A DNA stretch of 64,000 nt, taken from Lachnospiraceae bacterium (lineage in GTDB: Bacteria; Bacillota; Clostridia; Lachnospirales; Lachnospiraceae). The notes beneath the pieces were generated by a model. The model made no database searches. It saw only the letters and a list, made by a program, of their open reading frames with translations, and was not told the origin of the DNA. Below are positions 8,923 to 18,655 of the stretch, piece after piece. The stretch is from the NCBI GenBank assembly GCA_024696615.1, contig JAILGS010000036.1, forward strand, positions 1 to 64,000, written 5' to 3'. Position 1 is the first letter of the stretch; every line of letters starts with the position of its first letter. The translations under genes and the position numbers were made by a program.

Positions 8923-10446
8923 ATGAATTTACCAGAACGTTTTACCCAGGAAATGATTGCTTTGATCGGCGAGGAAGAATATGCCGAATATGAAAAAAGT
9001 TTTGAGAATCCAAGGAAATATGGGCTTCGTGTGAATACGATGAAGATTTCGGTGGAGGATTTTAAGAAGATCTGTCCATTCCCGATCACCCCAATTCCTT
9101 GGATTTCTAATGGTTTCTTCTATTCTGAAGAAGAAAAGCCAGCCAAACATCCATATTATTATGCAGGTCTTTATTATCTACAGGAACCATCGGCCATGAC
9201 CCCGGCCAATCGTCTTCCTATTGAGGAAGGGGATGTGGTATTGGATATGTGTGCTGCCCCCGGTGGTAAGTCCACGGAACTGGCTGCCAAACTTCATGGC
9301 ACCGGTATTCTTTTTAGTAATGATATTTCTGCTTCCCGTGCCAAAGCATTATTAAAGAATGTGGAATTATTTGGTGTATCCAATGGTTGTGTCATCAGTG
9401 AAGATACTGCCAAATTAGTATCCATGTATCCGGAATATTTTGATAAGATCTTAATTGATGCTCCTTGTAGTGGGGAGGGAATGTTTCGGAAGGATGCTAA
9501 ATTAATTAAGGCCTGGGAACAGAATGGCCCTGAATTCTATGGTGCCATCCAAAGAGAAATTATTCTCTATGGTGCGGATATGTTAAAGCCGGGAGGAATG
9601 ATGATGTATTCCACCTGTACTTTTTCGAAATATGAAGATGAAGAAACCGTTGCTTATTTACTGAAGGAACGTCCGGAGATGGAATTAGTATCCATCGAAG
9701 GATTCGATGGTGCTGTTCGTGGTTTTGACGGTATGGAGGAATGTATTCGTCTCTTCCCTCATAAGATGGATGGAGAGGGACATTTTTTAGCACTCCTTCA
9801 TAAAAAAGGAGAATCGGTTCGTTCCAGTGAATATGCCACATGGCAGAATCGCCGGGTGGAAAGCTTTGCAAAACGTGTGGAAGAACAAAGCAGCAGGGAT
9901 GGTAGCAAAAATAAGCGTGGCGCAAGAATTAAGACCACGGAAGTGGATCGAAACTGGAAGGGGGCTTTGAAAGGCTCCAAAAAGGCAGCGAAAGCTTCTG
10001 ACGCCGGAAATGAATTGGAGCAGTTCTTACAGTCCCTTCACTGGAAAATCTCTACCCAGGAGATCCTTAACCGGATTTCCATGGTGGATGGAAGAGTCTA
10101 TCTGATGCCGGAGGGGATGAAGGATTATTCCAACCTCCATAAATTACGTGTGGGACTTCTTCTTGGAGAAGAAAAGAAGAATCGTTTTGAACCAAGCCAG
10201 GCCCTTGCCATGGCTCTTTCCAAGGAGGATTATGAATTATGGATTGATCTTCCTTCCAAGGATCTTTTGGTAACAAGATATTTAAAGGGTGAAACGTTGG
10301 ATGTGAATGATTTCCCAGAAACTGTAACGAAACCTACGAAGGATGGTTATTATCTCATCTGTGTGGATGGATTTCCACTTGGTTGGGGGAAGGTTAGTGG
10401 GGATCAGGTGAAGAATAAGTATCATGCCGGATGGAGAATGATGTAA
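8923..10446 (+). CDS. RsmB/RsmF-type rRNA (cytosine-C5)-methyltransferase
   Basis: NOL1/NOP2/Sun-family enzyme that methylates C5 of cytosine in rRNA. Seen: N-terminal substrate-binding region (RKYGLRVNTMKIS), SAM motif I VLDMCAAPGGKSTELA, motif IV IDAPCSGEGMFRKD, and motif VI YSTCTFSKYEDEETV with the catalytic cysteine. A basic linker (about residues 310-360) leads to a C-terminal domain ending GYYLICVDGFPLGWGKVSGDQVKNKYHAGWR, characteristic of the RsmF/YebU branch (PUA-like). 507 residues. Its stop codon abuts the next ATG. Confidence 0.93.
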   Translation: MNLPERFTQEMIALIGEEEYAEYEKSFENPRKYGLRVNTMKISVEDFKKICPFPITPIPWISNGFFYSEEEKPAKHPYYYAGLYYLQEPSAMTPANRLPIEEGDVVLDMCAAPGGKSTELAAKLHGTGILFSNDISASRAKALLKNVELFGVSNGCVISEDTAKLVSMYPEYFDKILIDAPCSGEGMFRKDAKLIKAWEQNGPEFYGAIQREIILYGADMLKPGGMMMYSTCTFSKYEDEETVAYLLKERPEMELVSIEGFDGAVRGFDGMEECIRLFPHKMDGEGHFLALLHKKGESVRSSEYATWQNRRVESFAKRVEEQSSRDGSKNKRGARIKTTEVDRNWKGALKGSKKAAKASDAGNELEQFLQSLHWKISTQEILNRISMVDGRVYLMPEGMKDYSNLHKLRVGLLLGEEKKNRFEPSQALAMALSKEDYELWIDLPSKDLLVTRYLKGETLDVNDFPETVTKPTKDGYYLICVDGFPLGWGKVSGDQVKNKYHAGWRMM

Positions 10447-11202
10447 ATGAGCCTGTTACGTATGGATAAATACTTAGCGGATATGGGGATCGGAACCCGT
10501 AGCGAGGTGAAAAAATATATGAAGGCCGGACGTGTGAAGGTGGACGGTAATATTTGCAAAAGTGGGGAGATGAAGGTGGATCCCACAAAGCAGAAGGTTA
10601 GCGTGGATGGGGAAGAGATTTCCTATGTGACCTATGAATATTACCTCTTACATAAGCCTTCAGGGGTATTATCCGCTGCCAGGGACCCGCATGCAACCAC
10701 CGTGGTAGATCTGATTTCTTCCAAGGTGAGAGATGATTTATTCCCCGTGGGACGGTTGGATAAGGATACGGAAGGACTTTTATTGATCACCAATGATGGG
10801 GTGTTGGCCCATCAATTACTTTCTCCGAAAAAACATGTGGATAAGACCTATTATGTGGAGTTAGATCATCCACTAGAGGATGGGGAAGCTTTATGCAAGG
10901 CTTTCCAAGAAGGTTTTTCCATTGGGGAAGGAATTATTACGGAGGAAGCGAAATTAGAAATTCTTCCTTCGAAAGGTGGGACTGGCTGTGCACTTCTTAC
11001 CATTCATGAAGGTAAATTTCATCAGGTGAAGCGCATGTTTTCCCATCAGGGATATGAAGTAACATATCTTAAGCGTATTTCCATGGGGCCGCTTATGCTG
11101 CCGGAGGATCTTCTACGAGGGGAGTATCGGAAGTTAACGGATGAGGAAATCGCTTCTTTAAAAGCAATAGGATCAGGAGGAATGGATGTTAGCAAGAATT
11201 GA
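10447..11202 (+). CDS. RsuA-family rRNA pseudouridine synthase
   Basis: Isomerises uridine in 16S or 23S rRNA. An N-terminal S4 RNA-binding domain (RMDKYLADMGIGTRSEVKKYMKAGRVKVDG) is followed by the catalytic domain with LLHKPSGVLSA and GRLDKDTEGLLLITND, where Asp of R-L-D is the nucleophile, and FHQVKRMF. 251 residues, normal for RsuA/RluB/RluE types; which uridine is modified cannot be told. It begins on the base after the preceding stop and overlaps the HAD gene by 17 bases. Confidence 0.93.
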   Translation: MSLLRMDKYLADMGIGTRSEVKKYMKAGRVKVDGNICKSGEMKVDPTKQKVSVDGEEISYVTYEYYLLHKPSGVLSAARDPHATTVVDLISSKVRDDLFPVGRLDKDTEGLLLITNDGVLAHQLLSPKKHVDKTYYVELDHPLEDGEALCKAFQEGFSIGEGIITEEAKLEILPSKGGTGCALLTIHEGKFHQVKRMFSHQGYEVTYLKRISMGPLMLPEDLLRGEYRKLTDEEIASLKAIGSGGMDVSKN

Positions 11203-11848
11203 AGATTATGAAGCCGTGATTTTTGACTTGGATGGAACCTTAGTGGATTCTATGGGAGTATGGCATGAAATCGATGTGGAATTCTTAGGAAAACGCGGAA
11301 TTCCTGTTCCTGAGGACTTACAGCAGCAGATCGCAGGAAAAAGTTATGAAGAAACTGCGATTTATTTTAAAAATCGTTTTCATCTTCCGGATTCGGTGGA
11401 GTCCATTAAGGAAGAATGGAAGGTGATGAGCATGGAGCGTTATTCCAAGGTTCCTTTAAAGCCGGGAGCCAGGGAATTAATTCTTCGCCTTTATGCGAGT
11501 GACGTTCCCATGGCCATTGCCACTTCCAATAGTCGGGAATTAACGGAAAGCTGTTTATCCGCCCATGGTTTGGATGGATATTTTAAAACCTTAGTGACCG
11601 GCAATGAAGTGATTCATGGAAAGCCCGCACCGGATGTGTTCCTTCGGGCTGCCAAGAATATGAATGTAACTCCGGAACGCTGCGTGGTTTTTGAAGATCT
11701 AGTCAATGGTATCCTTGCAGGAAAGACCGCCAATATGACGGTCATTGCGGTGGCGGATCAGGCAAGTAAGTACCAGGAAGATCAAAAAAGAACCATTGCG
11801 GATCGTTTTATTCGTGATTTTAATGAATTAGGAAGGGTGGAACTATGA
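11186..11848 (+). CDS. HAD-superfamily phosphatase (beta-phosphoglucomutase-like)
   Basis: HAD hydrolase with the nucleophile motif VIFDLDGTLVDS at the N terminus, a helical cap (about residues 25-85), motif II AIATSNS, motif III lysine in HGKPAPDVFL, and motif IV VFEDLVNGILAGKTA. The order and cap type match the beta-phosphoglucomutase/PGMB-like subgroup, but the substrate is unknown. 220 residues. It overlaps both neighbours (17 bases upstream, ATGA downstream), so it is translated as part of a tight operon. Confidence 0.88.
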   Translation: MLARIEDYEAVIFDLDGTLVDSMGVWHEIDVEFLGKRGIPVPEDLQQQIAGKSYEETAIYFKNRFHLPDSVESIKEEWKVMSMERYSKVPLKPGARELILRLYASDVPMAIATSNSRELTESCLSAHGLDGYFKTLVTGNEVIHGKPAPDVFLRAAKNMNVTPERCVVFEDLVNGILAGKTANMTVIAVADQASKYQEDQKRTIADRFIRDFNELGRVEL

Positions 11849-12618
11849 GTAAGGAGAATATTGCAATTATTACAGGTGCTTCCTCCGGTATGGGACGGGA
11901 ATTCGTTCACCAGGTCATGGCATTATATCCTAAGTTTGATGCCATCTGGGTGATCGCAAGAAGAGCGGATCGATTAGAATTATTACGCAGAGAATATCCG
12001 GATAAGAAGGTGATCCCTTTTGTGCTGGATCTAACTAAGGCCGAGGATCTAGAAGCCTTCAAGACGAAATTAGAAGTGGAGATGCCAAATGTCCGGCTTT
12101 TAGTAAATGCTGCAGGCTTTGGTCGTGTGGGACGATTTGATGCCAATGATGCAACCTGTGCTTCGGATATGGTAAATCTTAACTGTATGGCATTAACCAC
12201 CATTACCAATCTGGTATTACAGCATATGCCAGGAAGATCTAGAATTATTAATTTAGCTTCCATTGCTTCCTTTGCTCCACAGCCAAATTTTGCTGTCTAT
12301 GCAGCAACCAAGGCTTATGTGCTTAGCTTTTCCCGTGCGCTTCGACAGGAATTAAAGAATCGGGAAATTACGGTTACTGCTGTATGTCCAGGACCTGTGG
12401 AGACGGAATTTTTCACCGTGGCAGATCCAACCCAGGAAACTCCTTGGATCAAGCAATTAATGATGGATGATCCTAAAGCAGTGGTAGAACAGGCTCTTTG
12501 GGATACTTCTTATGGTAAGGAAATTTCCATTCATCTGCCATCCATGAAGGCGTTAGCTGTATTAGAAAAGATCGTTCCACATCGTATCATTCTTGAATAT
12601 ATGGAGAAATTCTTATGA
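11845..12618 (+). CDS. Short-chain dehydrogenase/reductase
   Basis: NAD(P)-dependent oxidoreductase of the classical SDR type. Seen: cofactor loop TGASSGMGREF near the N terminus, the NAAGFG motif, the catalytic S in INLASIASF, and YAATKAYVLSFS with the YxxxK pair, then CPGPVETEFF. An arginine after the first strand (IARRADRLE) suggests NADPH preference. 257 residues. The substrate is not evident. It overlaps the HAD gene by 4 bases and the next gene by 4 bases. Confidence 0.9.
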   Translation: MSKENIAIITGASSGMGREFVHQVMALYPKFDAIWVIARRADRLELLRREYPDKKVIPFVLDLTKAEDLEAFKTKLEVEMPNVRLLVNAAGFGRVGRFDANDATCASDMVNLNCMALTTITNLVLQHMPGRSRIINLASIASFAPQPNFAVYAATKAYVLSFSRALRQELKNREITVTAVCPGPVETEFFTVADPTQETPWIKQLMMDDPKAVVEQALWDTSYGKEISIHLPSMKALAVLEKIVPHRIILEYMEKFL

Positions 12619-13187
12619 AATCCATCTTTATGAATGTGGAAAAAGGGGAGTATAATTACTTTTCTTATTTTCAAAAACGGAAATTATTCTTTACCCTGTT
12701 ATGGTTTGCACTTATTGCAATTATTTTAGATGCGGGGTATATCTATCACGGTACCGTGAATAATGTGATGACCGTGGCTGCCATCGTTTTGGTACTGCCA
12801 GCTTCAAAACTACTGGTACCCCTGCTACTTTCTCTGCGATATAAAGCTGTGGATCAGGAATCCTATGACGAGATGCGAAAGACTTGCGGGGAGGGCATTC
12901 TTTATACGAACTGCTTCTTTAGTGTGAAGGAAAAGCTCGCATTTGCAGATTATGTGCTGATTACGGATTCTGCCATTGTGCTTTATATGTCCCAGGGGAA
13001 ACTTACAAAGCCCTACGTGGAAAGCGGCGTGAAGGAGTTTTTGAGCAAATGTGAAGAACAGGTGGAGGTGTATCTTTATACGGATCTGGAGAAGATGAAG
13101 TCTAAAATTGCGAGCCTTCAAGAAAAGCCTGTGAAACAACATCACAGAGAACGGGTGGAAGCTGCCTTTCAAGTGTTAATCTTATAA
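12615..13187 (+). CDS. Predicted membrane protein, unknown function
   Basis: 190 residues with two hydrophobic segments (about residues 27-47 and 55-78), followed by a soluble charged C-terminal portion of about 110 residues that contains the run ILYTNCFFSVKEKLAFADYV. No family recognised. It starts within the SDR stop codon (ATGA) and precedes an RluA-type synthase, so its expression is tied to the rRNA-modification cluster. The arrangement (two helices, then a cytoplasmic domain) suggests a membrane-anchored soluble domain. Confidence 0.75.
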   Translation: MKSIFMNVEKGEYNYFSYFQKRKLFFTLLWFALIAIILDAGYIYHGTVNNVMTVAAIVLVLPASKLLVPLLLSLRYKAVDQESYDEMRKTCGEGILYTNCFFSVKEKLAFADYVLITDSAIVLYMSQGKLTKPYVESGVKEFLSKCEEQVEVYLYTDLEKMKSKIASLQEKPVKQHHRERVEAAFQVLIL

Positions 13188-13206
13188 GGAACGAAAGACG
13201 AAGTTT

Positions 13207-14247
13207 ATGAAAGAATTTGTGATTACTTCCAGGGACGAAGGTGGTCGACTGGATAAATTCTTAAAAGGGATTCTTGGGAATGCCACCGGAGGATTTATCT
13301 ATAAGATGCTTCGGAAAAAGAATATTCTTTTGAATGGAAAAAAAGCGGATGGAACGGAAAAATTAGTAAAAAACGATGTGGTTTGTCTCTATCTTTCCGA
13401 TGACACCTTTGAAAAATTTAAAACAACACTTCCTTCTTCTAAGAAAATCCCTGGGAATGCCAGGAACCTTAAGGAAAAAAGCCAGGGGAAGGAAGAACAA
13501 CAGAAAGCCTTGGATTTATCCAAGGTTTGTGTGCTTTATGAGGATGAGGATCTTTTACTGGTGAATAAGCCCGTGGGAATACTTTCTCAAAAGGCAAGTA
13601 AGGATGATGTATCCATGAATGAACTCTTAATATCCTACTGTATCCAGAAGGGAAGTATGACGAAGGAGGATTTATTAACCTTTACTCCTTCCGTATGCAA
13701 TCGTCTAGACCGGAATACTTCGGGAATTCTCACCTTTGGAAAGACCAGGAAGGGTGCGCAGTATCTTTCTGCTGCCTTAAAGGAGCGAAGTGCTCATAAA
13801 TACTATGTCTGTGTGGTGGAAGGCGTGGTAACTTCCAGAGGAAGAATGGAAGCGGCTCTTAAGAAAAATACGAAGACCAATAAGGTTTCCATTCGTTCCA
13901 TCGCTTCTAAGAAGGAAGTAAAGCCGGAGGAGGAGTATATTCTGACGGAATATATGCCTTTTTCCAATAATGGAAAGTATACCCTGTTAAAGATTCAGTT
14001 ACATACGGGAAAGACCCATCAGATCCGTGCCCATCTGGCATTCTTAGGACATGGAATTGTGGGGGATGTAAAATATGGCTCCCGTCCGGTGGGAGCGCTT
14101 CACCATCAATTGTTGCATTGTATGGAATTATCCCTGCCGGGAAGAGAAGTCATCCATGCACCCCTGCCAAGGGAGTTAGAAACCTATCTTGTAAAGGAAG
14201 GATTATGGGAACCTGGAAAACAAGAGGCCTTAGAGGCTCTACATTAG
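13207..14247 (+). CDS. RluA-family pseudouridine synthase
   Basis: Converts uridine to pseudouridine in rRNA or tRNA. An S4-like N-terminal domain (DEGGRLDKFLKGILGNATGGFIYKML) and a variable basic linker (about residues 75-105) precede the catalytic core LLVNKPVGILSQ, CNRLDRNTSGILTFGKT with the catalytic Asp of R-L-D, and LHTGKTHQIRAHLAFLGH. 346 residues, close to RluC. This is the second of three pseudouridine synthases in the window (see 10447 and 33784). Its 3' end overlaps recU by 43 bases. Confidence 0.93.
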   Translation: MKEFVITSRDEGGRLDKFLKGILGNATGGFIYKMLRKKNILLNGKKADGTEKLVKNDVVCLYLSDDTFEKFKTTLPSSKKIPGNARNLKEKSQGKEEQQKALDLSKVCVLYEDEDLLLVNKPVGILSQKASKDDVSMNELLISYCIQKGSMTKEDLLTFTPSVCNRLDRNTSGILTFGKTRKGAQYLSAALKERSAHKYYVCVVEGVVTSRGRMEAALKKNTKTNKVSIRSIASKKEVKPEEEYILTEYMPFSNNGKYTLLKIQLHTGKTHQIRAHLAFLGHGIVGDVKYGSRPVGALHHQLLHCMELSLPGREVIHAPLPRELETYLVKEGLWEPGKQEALEALH

Positions 14248-14741
14248 AAGAATTAATTAATCAAAGCAATGAAAAATATCGTGCCAATCATCTGGGATTA
14301 ATTCAAAAAATTCCCACTCCCATTAAGCCCATTGAAATGGACAAGGGAACGGGGCATATTACCTTAGCGTATTTTGATCAAAAAAGTACGGTGGATTATA
14401 TTGGCGTGGTGCAAGGAATCCCCGTATGTTTTGATGCCAAGGAATGTGGGGTGGATACTTTTCCCTTACAGAATATTCATCCCCATCAGATTGAGTTTAT
14501 GAGGGATTTTGAAGCCCAGGATGGAATCGCTTTTATCATTCTTTTTTATACTGCAAGGAATGAATTTTATTATATTCCCTTCCGGGAAATCTTACGGTAC
14601 TGGAACCGAAAAGAAGAGGGGGGGCGTAAAAGCTTCACCTATGAGGAACTGGATAAATCCTTCCCGATTCAAAGTCACAGTGGCGTGATGGTTCATTACC
14701 TGGAAGCAATCCGTAAGGACTTGGAGGGACGGGATGCATAA
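14205..14741 (+). CDS. recU: Holliday junction resolvase RecU
   Basis: Firmicutes-type resolvase that cuts four-way junctions. Starting at ATG 14205 the protein reads MGTWKTRGLRGSTLEELINQSN, the usual RecU N terminus (G-x-R-G-x-x-L-E). The nuclease core shows YFDQKSTVDYIGVVQGIPVCFDAKEC, containing the D-x(n)-D/E-x-K signature, and HQIEFMRDFE. 178 residues. The longer frame from 14118 lies inside the preceding gene and is rejected; AAGGAAGG before 14205 is the ribosome binding site. With recG it supplies fork and junction processing. Confidence 0.93.
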   Translation: MGTWKTRGLRGSTLEELINQSNEKYRANHLGLIQKIPTPIKPIEMDKGTGHITLAYFDQKSTVDYIGVVQGIPVCFDAKECGVDTFPLQNIHPHQIEFMRDFEAQDGIAFIILFYTARNEFYYIPFREILRYWNRKEEGGRKSFTYEELDKSFPIQSHSGVMVHYLEAIRKDLEGRDA

Positions 14742-14765
14742 ATATGCAAAAAATCAAAGAACTAT

Positions 14766-14794
14766 TTGATAAAGCATTCAGATTATGGTAATCT
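14766..14794 (+). promoter_or_regulatory. Candidate promoter of the his operon
   Basis: TTGATA (14766-14771) and TAATCT (14789-14794) are 17 bases apart, and the -10 is preceded by an extended TG (TGGTAATCT). It lies in the 97-base gap before hisZ. The -10 matches the consensus only partly. I see no T-box in this short leader. Confidence 0.45.
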
Positions 14795-14838
14795 ATAGTG
14801 TGGTTTTGCCATTATATTGGAAGATTTAGGAGTTAGAC

Positions 14839-16026
14839 ATGAATAGTTTGTTACATACACCGGAAGGTGTGCGCGATATCTACGCAGAAGATTGCGCGAA
14901 GAAGCGTTTTATTGAAAAAAATATCAAGAAGACCATTTATTCCCATGGCTATCAGGATGTAGAGATGCCAGGATTTGAATTTTTTGATCTTTTTAATAAG
15001 GAACGTGGAAGTGTTCCAAGCAAGGAAATGTTCAAATTCTTTGATCGCGAGGGCAATACCTTAGTACTTCGTCCGGATATGACACCACAGATTGCAAGAG
15101 TGGCAGCAAAGTACTATGAGAATGAAGAAGCTCCTCTGCGTTTCATCTATCAGGGACGCAAATATGTGAATGGTTCTTCCTATCAGGGTCGTATGAAGGA
15201 AACCACACAGATTGGTGCGGAACTTGTGGGTGATGCAACCATGGATGCGGATGCTGAAGTGATCGTATTATTAGTAAAGTCAATTCTTTCCACAGGATTA
15301 AAAGATTTCCAGGTGGAGATCGGACATATTGATTTCTTCCGTGGACTTGTGGAAGAAGCAGGTTTGGATGAATCAGAAGCGGATCAGATGTTGGAAATGA
15401 TTCAGGAGAAGAATTTCTTTGGTGTGGAAGAATTATTACATGCCAATTCCTTAACCGGGAATGTGGCAGAGGCATTCCGTATCCTTCCTCAGCTTTTTGG
15501 CTCCATCGAAATCTTAGATCGTGCGGATGAATTAACCAGCAATTCCCGCGCAGAAGGTGCGATTAACCATCTTCGTCAATTATATGAGATTCTTACGCAA
15601 TATGGCGTGGAACAATATATTACCTTTGATCTTGGAATGCTTTCCAAGCTTCGTTATTATACCGGTGTTATGATGCAGGCCTTTACCTATGGTTCAGGGG
15701 ATTATATTGCATCCGGCGGCCGTTATGATGAACTTATTGGACAGTTTGGAACCAAGAAGGCATCCATCGGATTTTCCGTTACCGTGGATAATATTCTTAC
15801 GGCAATCACTCGTCAGAAGATTGCTATTGATGCCTATCCAAGAGAACAGATTCTAATTCTTTATAACAAGGAGTGCAGAGCGAAAGCCATTGCGAAAGCC
15901 GATGAACTTCGTAGTGATACAGTGAATGTGATTATGCAGTTAAAGTCTGACCTGTATCAGGATTGCTTTGTATCAGATTATTGTGAGAAGAATCATATCA
16001 GTCAGGTAATAAGGATCGAGGAGTAG
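14839..16026 (+). CDS. hisZ: ATP phosphoribosyltransferase regulatory subunit HisZ
   Basis: HisRS-like, catalytically inert partner of short-form HisG, needed for its activity and histidine feedback. Seen: [16 protein letters not shown], class II tRNA synthetase motif 2-like [15 protein letters not shown] region ([10 protein letters not shown]), [11 protein letters not shown], and the [31 protein letters not shown] histidine-binding region. 395 residues and no anticodon-binding domain, unlike HisS. First gene of a five-gene histidine cluster; hisG begins 2 bases after its stop. Confidence 0.94.
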   Translation: MNSLLHTPEGVRDIYAEDCAKKRFIEKNIKKTIYSHGYQDVEMPGFEFFDLFNKERGSVPSKEMFKFFDREGNTLVLRPDMTPQIARVAAKYYENEEAPLRFIYQGRKYVNGSSYQGRMKETTQIGAELVGDATMDADAEVIVLLVKSILSTGLKDFQVEIGHIDFFRGLVEEAGLDESEADQMLEMIQEKNFFGVEELLHANSLTGNVAEAFRILPQLFGSIEILDRADELTSNSRAEGAINHLRQLYEILTQYGVEQYITFDLGMLSKLRYYTGVMMQAFTYGSGDYIASGGRYDELIGQFGTKKASIGFSVTVDNILTAITRQKIAIDAYPREQILILYNKECRAKAIAKADELRSDTVNVIMQLKSDLYQDCFVSDYCEKNHISQVIRIEE

Positions 16027-16028
16027 TT

Positions 16029-16679
16029 ATGAAATATATTACATTTGCATTAGCGAAAGGAAGACTTGCGAAAAAGTCCATGGATTTATTCGCTCAGATC
16101 GGAATCACCTGTGAAGAGATGAATGACCCAAATACCAGAAAGTTAATCTTTACCAATGAAGAACTTGGTTATAAATTCTTCCTTGCCAAGGCTTCCGATG
16201 TGCCAACCTATGTGGAATATGGTGCTGCGGATATTGGTATTGTGGGCAAGGATACCATCTTAGAAGAGGGACGAAATCTCTATGAAGTATATGATCTTGG
16301 ATTTGGAAAGTGCCGCATGTGCGTCTGTGGTCCAGAATCAGCCAAGGAATTATTAAATGGTCATGAGATGATTCGTGTTGCTTCCAAATACCCTCATATT
16401 GCCAAGGATTATTTTTATAATAAAAAGCATCAGACCGTGGAGATCATTAAATTAAATGGTTCCGTGGAGCTTGCTCCAATTGTGGGACTTTCCGAAGTGA
16501 TCGTGGATATCGTAGAAACCGGTACCACCCTTCGTGAAAATGGTCTTCAGGTGTTAGAAGAAGTATGTCCATTATCTGCTCGTGTGGTGGTTAATCAGGT
16601 GAGCATGAAGATGGAAAATGAACGGATTACCAAGATTATTCAGGATTTGAGAAAAATCCTAGAAGTAACGGAAGGTTAA
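16029..16679 (+). CDS. hisG: ATP phosphoribosyltransferase, catalytic subunit (short form)
   Basis: Joins ATP and PRPP in the first step of histidine synthesis. 216 residues, so it is the short form lacking the C-terminal regulatory domain, consistent with hisZ directly upstream. Seen: [16 protein letters not shown], the [22 protein letters not shown] segment, and the PRPP-binding [17 protein letters not shown] 65-base gap with a possible weak hairpin (GTCCTT/AAGGAC) separates it from hisD. Confidence 0.96.
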   Translation: MKYITFALAKGRLAKKSMDLFAQIGITCEEMNDPNTRKLIFTNEELGYKFFLAKASDVPTYVEYGAADIGIVGKDTILEEGRNLYEVYDLGFGKCRMCVCGPESAKELLNGHEMIRVASKYPHIAKDYFYNKKHQTVEIIKLNGSVELAPIVGLSEVIVDIVETGTTLRENGLQVLEEVCPLSARVVVNQVSMKMENERITKIIQDLRKILEVTEG

Positions 16680-16744
16680 GTACTTCCCGGTCCTTAAAGT
16701 GACGGAAGGAAGGACGAACCGGATAGAAAAGAGGAGAAATTCGG

Positions 16745-18043
16745 ATGAAAAAAGTAAAACTTACCAAGGAATCAAAGAAGAATTTATTAGAGGATCTGTT
16801 AAAGCGTAGCCCGAATAGCTACAGTTCCTACGAAAGTACGGTGAATGAGATCCTTGCAAATGTGCGTGCCAACGGGGACGCAGCATTATTTGAATATGCG
16901 AAAAAGTTCGATCATTTTGACTTATCGGCAGCAAATATCAAGGTGACGGATGCTGAAATTGAAGAAGCATATTCTCTTGTGGGAGACCATCTTCTTTCCG
17001 TCATCCGTAAGGCTTTAAAGAATATTAAAGAGTACCATGAGAAGCAGCGCCAGTATTCCTGGTTTGATGCCAAGGAGAATGGTACCATTCTTGGTCAGAA
17101 GGTAACTCCATTAGCAAGAGTTGGTGTGTATGTTCCAGGTGGACGTGCAGCTTATCCTTCTTCCGTATTAATGAATGTTATTCCAGCCAAGGTTGCCGGA
17201 GTTCCTGAAATCATCATGGTTACCCCATGTAATGCAGAAGGAAAGGTAAATCCTAATACTTTAGTAGCTGCGAAAGAAGCAGGTGCTACCGTAATTTACA
17301 AGGTGGGTGGAGCACAGGCCATCGGTGCGTTAGCATTCGGTACCCAGTCCATTCCTAAGGTGGATAAGATTGTAGGACCTGGTAATATCTATGTGGCTCT
17401 TGCCAAGAAGGCTGTATTTGGTTTTGTAAGTATTGATTCGGTAGCAGGACCTTCCGAGGTTATGGCTTTAGTGGATGAAACGGCTAACCCTCGTTTTGTG
17501 GCTGCAGACCTAATTAGTCAGGCAGAGCATGATCCACTTGCTTCTGCAATTTTAGTAACCACTTCCGAAGAAATGGCAGATCGTGTCATGGAAGAGATTG
17601 ACGGTTTTGTTCCGAACTTAGAGCGTAAGGAAATTATTGAACAGTCCTTAAATACCTATGGTTATGCCTTAGTTGCAGAAACTATGGAAGATGCTTATGA
17701 TGTGGTGAATGAGATTGCTTCGGAGCATCTTGAGATTGTTACCAAGGACCCATTCTATACCATGACCAAGATTAAGAATGCGGGTGCCATGTTCTTAGGA
17801 GAATATAGTTCCGAGCCTTTAGGAGATTATATGGCTGGACCAAATCATGTTCTTCCTACCAATGGAACGGCTAAGTTCTTCTCCGCATTAAGTGTGGATG
17901 ATTTCATTAAGAAGTCCAGCATTATTTCTTACTCCAAGGAAGCATTACAGGAGTTAGCTCAGGATATTCAGGATTTTGCAACGGCAGAACATTTAACTGC
18001 ACATGCCAATTCTATTAAAGTACGTTTTGAAAACGAGAACTAA
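16745..18043 (+). CDS. hisD: Histidinol dehydrogenase
   Basis: NAD-dependent, zinc-containing enzyme oxidising L-histidinol to L-histidine, the final two steps of the pathway. Seen: VGVYVPGGRAAYPSSVLMN, GGAQAIGALAFGT, KIVGPGNIYVALAKK, SVAGPSEVMALVDE and LISQAEHDPLASA with the zinc ligands Q/H, and NHVLPTNGTAKF. 432 residues, standard length. The ribosome binding site GAGGAG lies 8 bases before the ATG. Confidence 0.97.
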   Translation: MKKVKLTKESKKNLLEDLLKRSPNSYSSYESTVNEILANVRANGDAALFEYAKKFDHFDLSAANIKVTDAEIEEAYSLVGDHLLSVIRKALKNIKEYHEKQRQYSWFDAKENGTILGQKVTPLARVGVYVPGGRAAYPSSVLMNVIPAKVAGVPEIIMVTPCNAEGKVNPNTLVAAKEAGATVIYKVGGAQAIGALAFGTQSIPKVDKIVGPGNIYVALAKKAVFGFVSIDSVAGPSEVMALVDETANPRFVAADLISQAEHDPLASAILVTTSEEMADRVMEEIDGFVPNLERKEIIEQSLNTYGYALVAETMEDAYDVVNEIASEHLEIVTKDPFYTMTKIKNAGAMFLGEYSSEPLGDYMAGPNHVLPTNGTAKFFSALSVDDFIKKSSIISYSKEALQELAQDIQDFATAEHLTAHANSIKVRFENEN

Positions 18044-18064
18044 TCTAGATTAAAGGAGGCAACC

Positions 18065-18655
18065 ATGAAGAAGAGAATTGCAACGGTTCATCGAACCACG
18101 GGAGAAACAGATATTGAGATTACCTTAAATCTGGACGGCAAGGGTCAGAGTGATATTGATACGGGTATCGGTTTCTTTGATCATATGCTGGATGCATTTG
18201 CAAGACACGGTTTATTTGATTTAACAGTGAAATGTGAAGGAGATCTTCATGTGGATTGTCACCATACCATCGAAGATGTGGGAATTGTATTAGGTGAGGC
18301 GATTAAAGAAGCTGTTGGGGATAAGAGAGGCATTAAGCGTTATGGCTCCTTCCTTCTTCCCATGGATGAAACGTTAATTTTAGCTGCTGTGGATCTTTGC
18401 GGCAGACCATACCTTGCTTTTGATGCCAATTTCACCACGGATCGTGTGGGATATTTTGATACGGAGATGGTAAAGGAATTCTTCTATGCCGTATCCTATG
18501 CAGCCATGATGAATCTTCACTTGAAGGAAATGTATGGTGAGAATAATCATCATATTATTGAAGCCATGTTTAAGGGATTTGCCAAGGCTTTAGATCAGGC
18601 TACCAGCTTGGATCCTAGAATTGAGGATGTGTTATCTACGAAGGGAGTTATTTAA
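18065..18655 (+). CDS. hisB: Imidazoleglycerol-phosphate dehydratase
   Basis: Mn-dependent dehydration of imidazoleglycerol phosphate to imidazoleacetol phosphate. Monofunctional (196 residues, no HAD phosphatase fusion). Seen: [17 protein letters not shown], the metal-binding [29 protein letters not shown], and the second histidine cluster [26 protein letters not shown] precedes the ATG. Its stop codon overlaps the hisI start (TAATG). Confidence 0.97.
   Translation: MKKRIATVHRTTGETDIEITLNLDGKGQSDIDTGIGFFDHMLDAFARHGLFDLTVKCEGDLHVDCHHTIEDVGIVLGEAIKEAVGDKRGIKRYGSFLLPMDETLILAAVDLCGRPYLAFDANFTTDRVGYFDTEMVKEFFYAVSYAAMMNLHLKEMYGENNHHIIEAMFKGFAKALDQATSLDPRIEDVLSTKGVI

Noticed and set aside
16680-16744. 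Hairpin between hisG and hisD (GTCCTT/AAGGAC)
   Set aside because: Short stem, no T-run, no leader features; not enough for a terminator or riboswitch.
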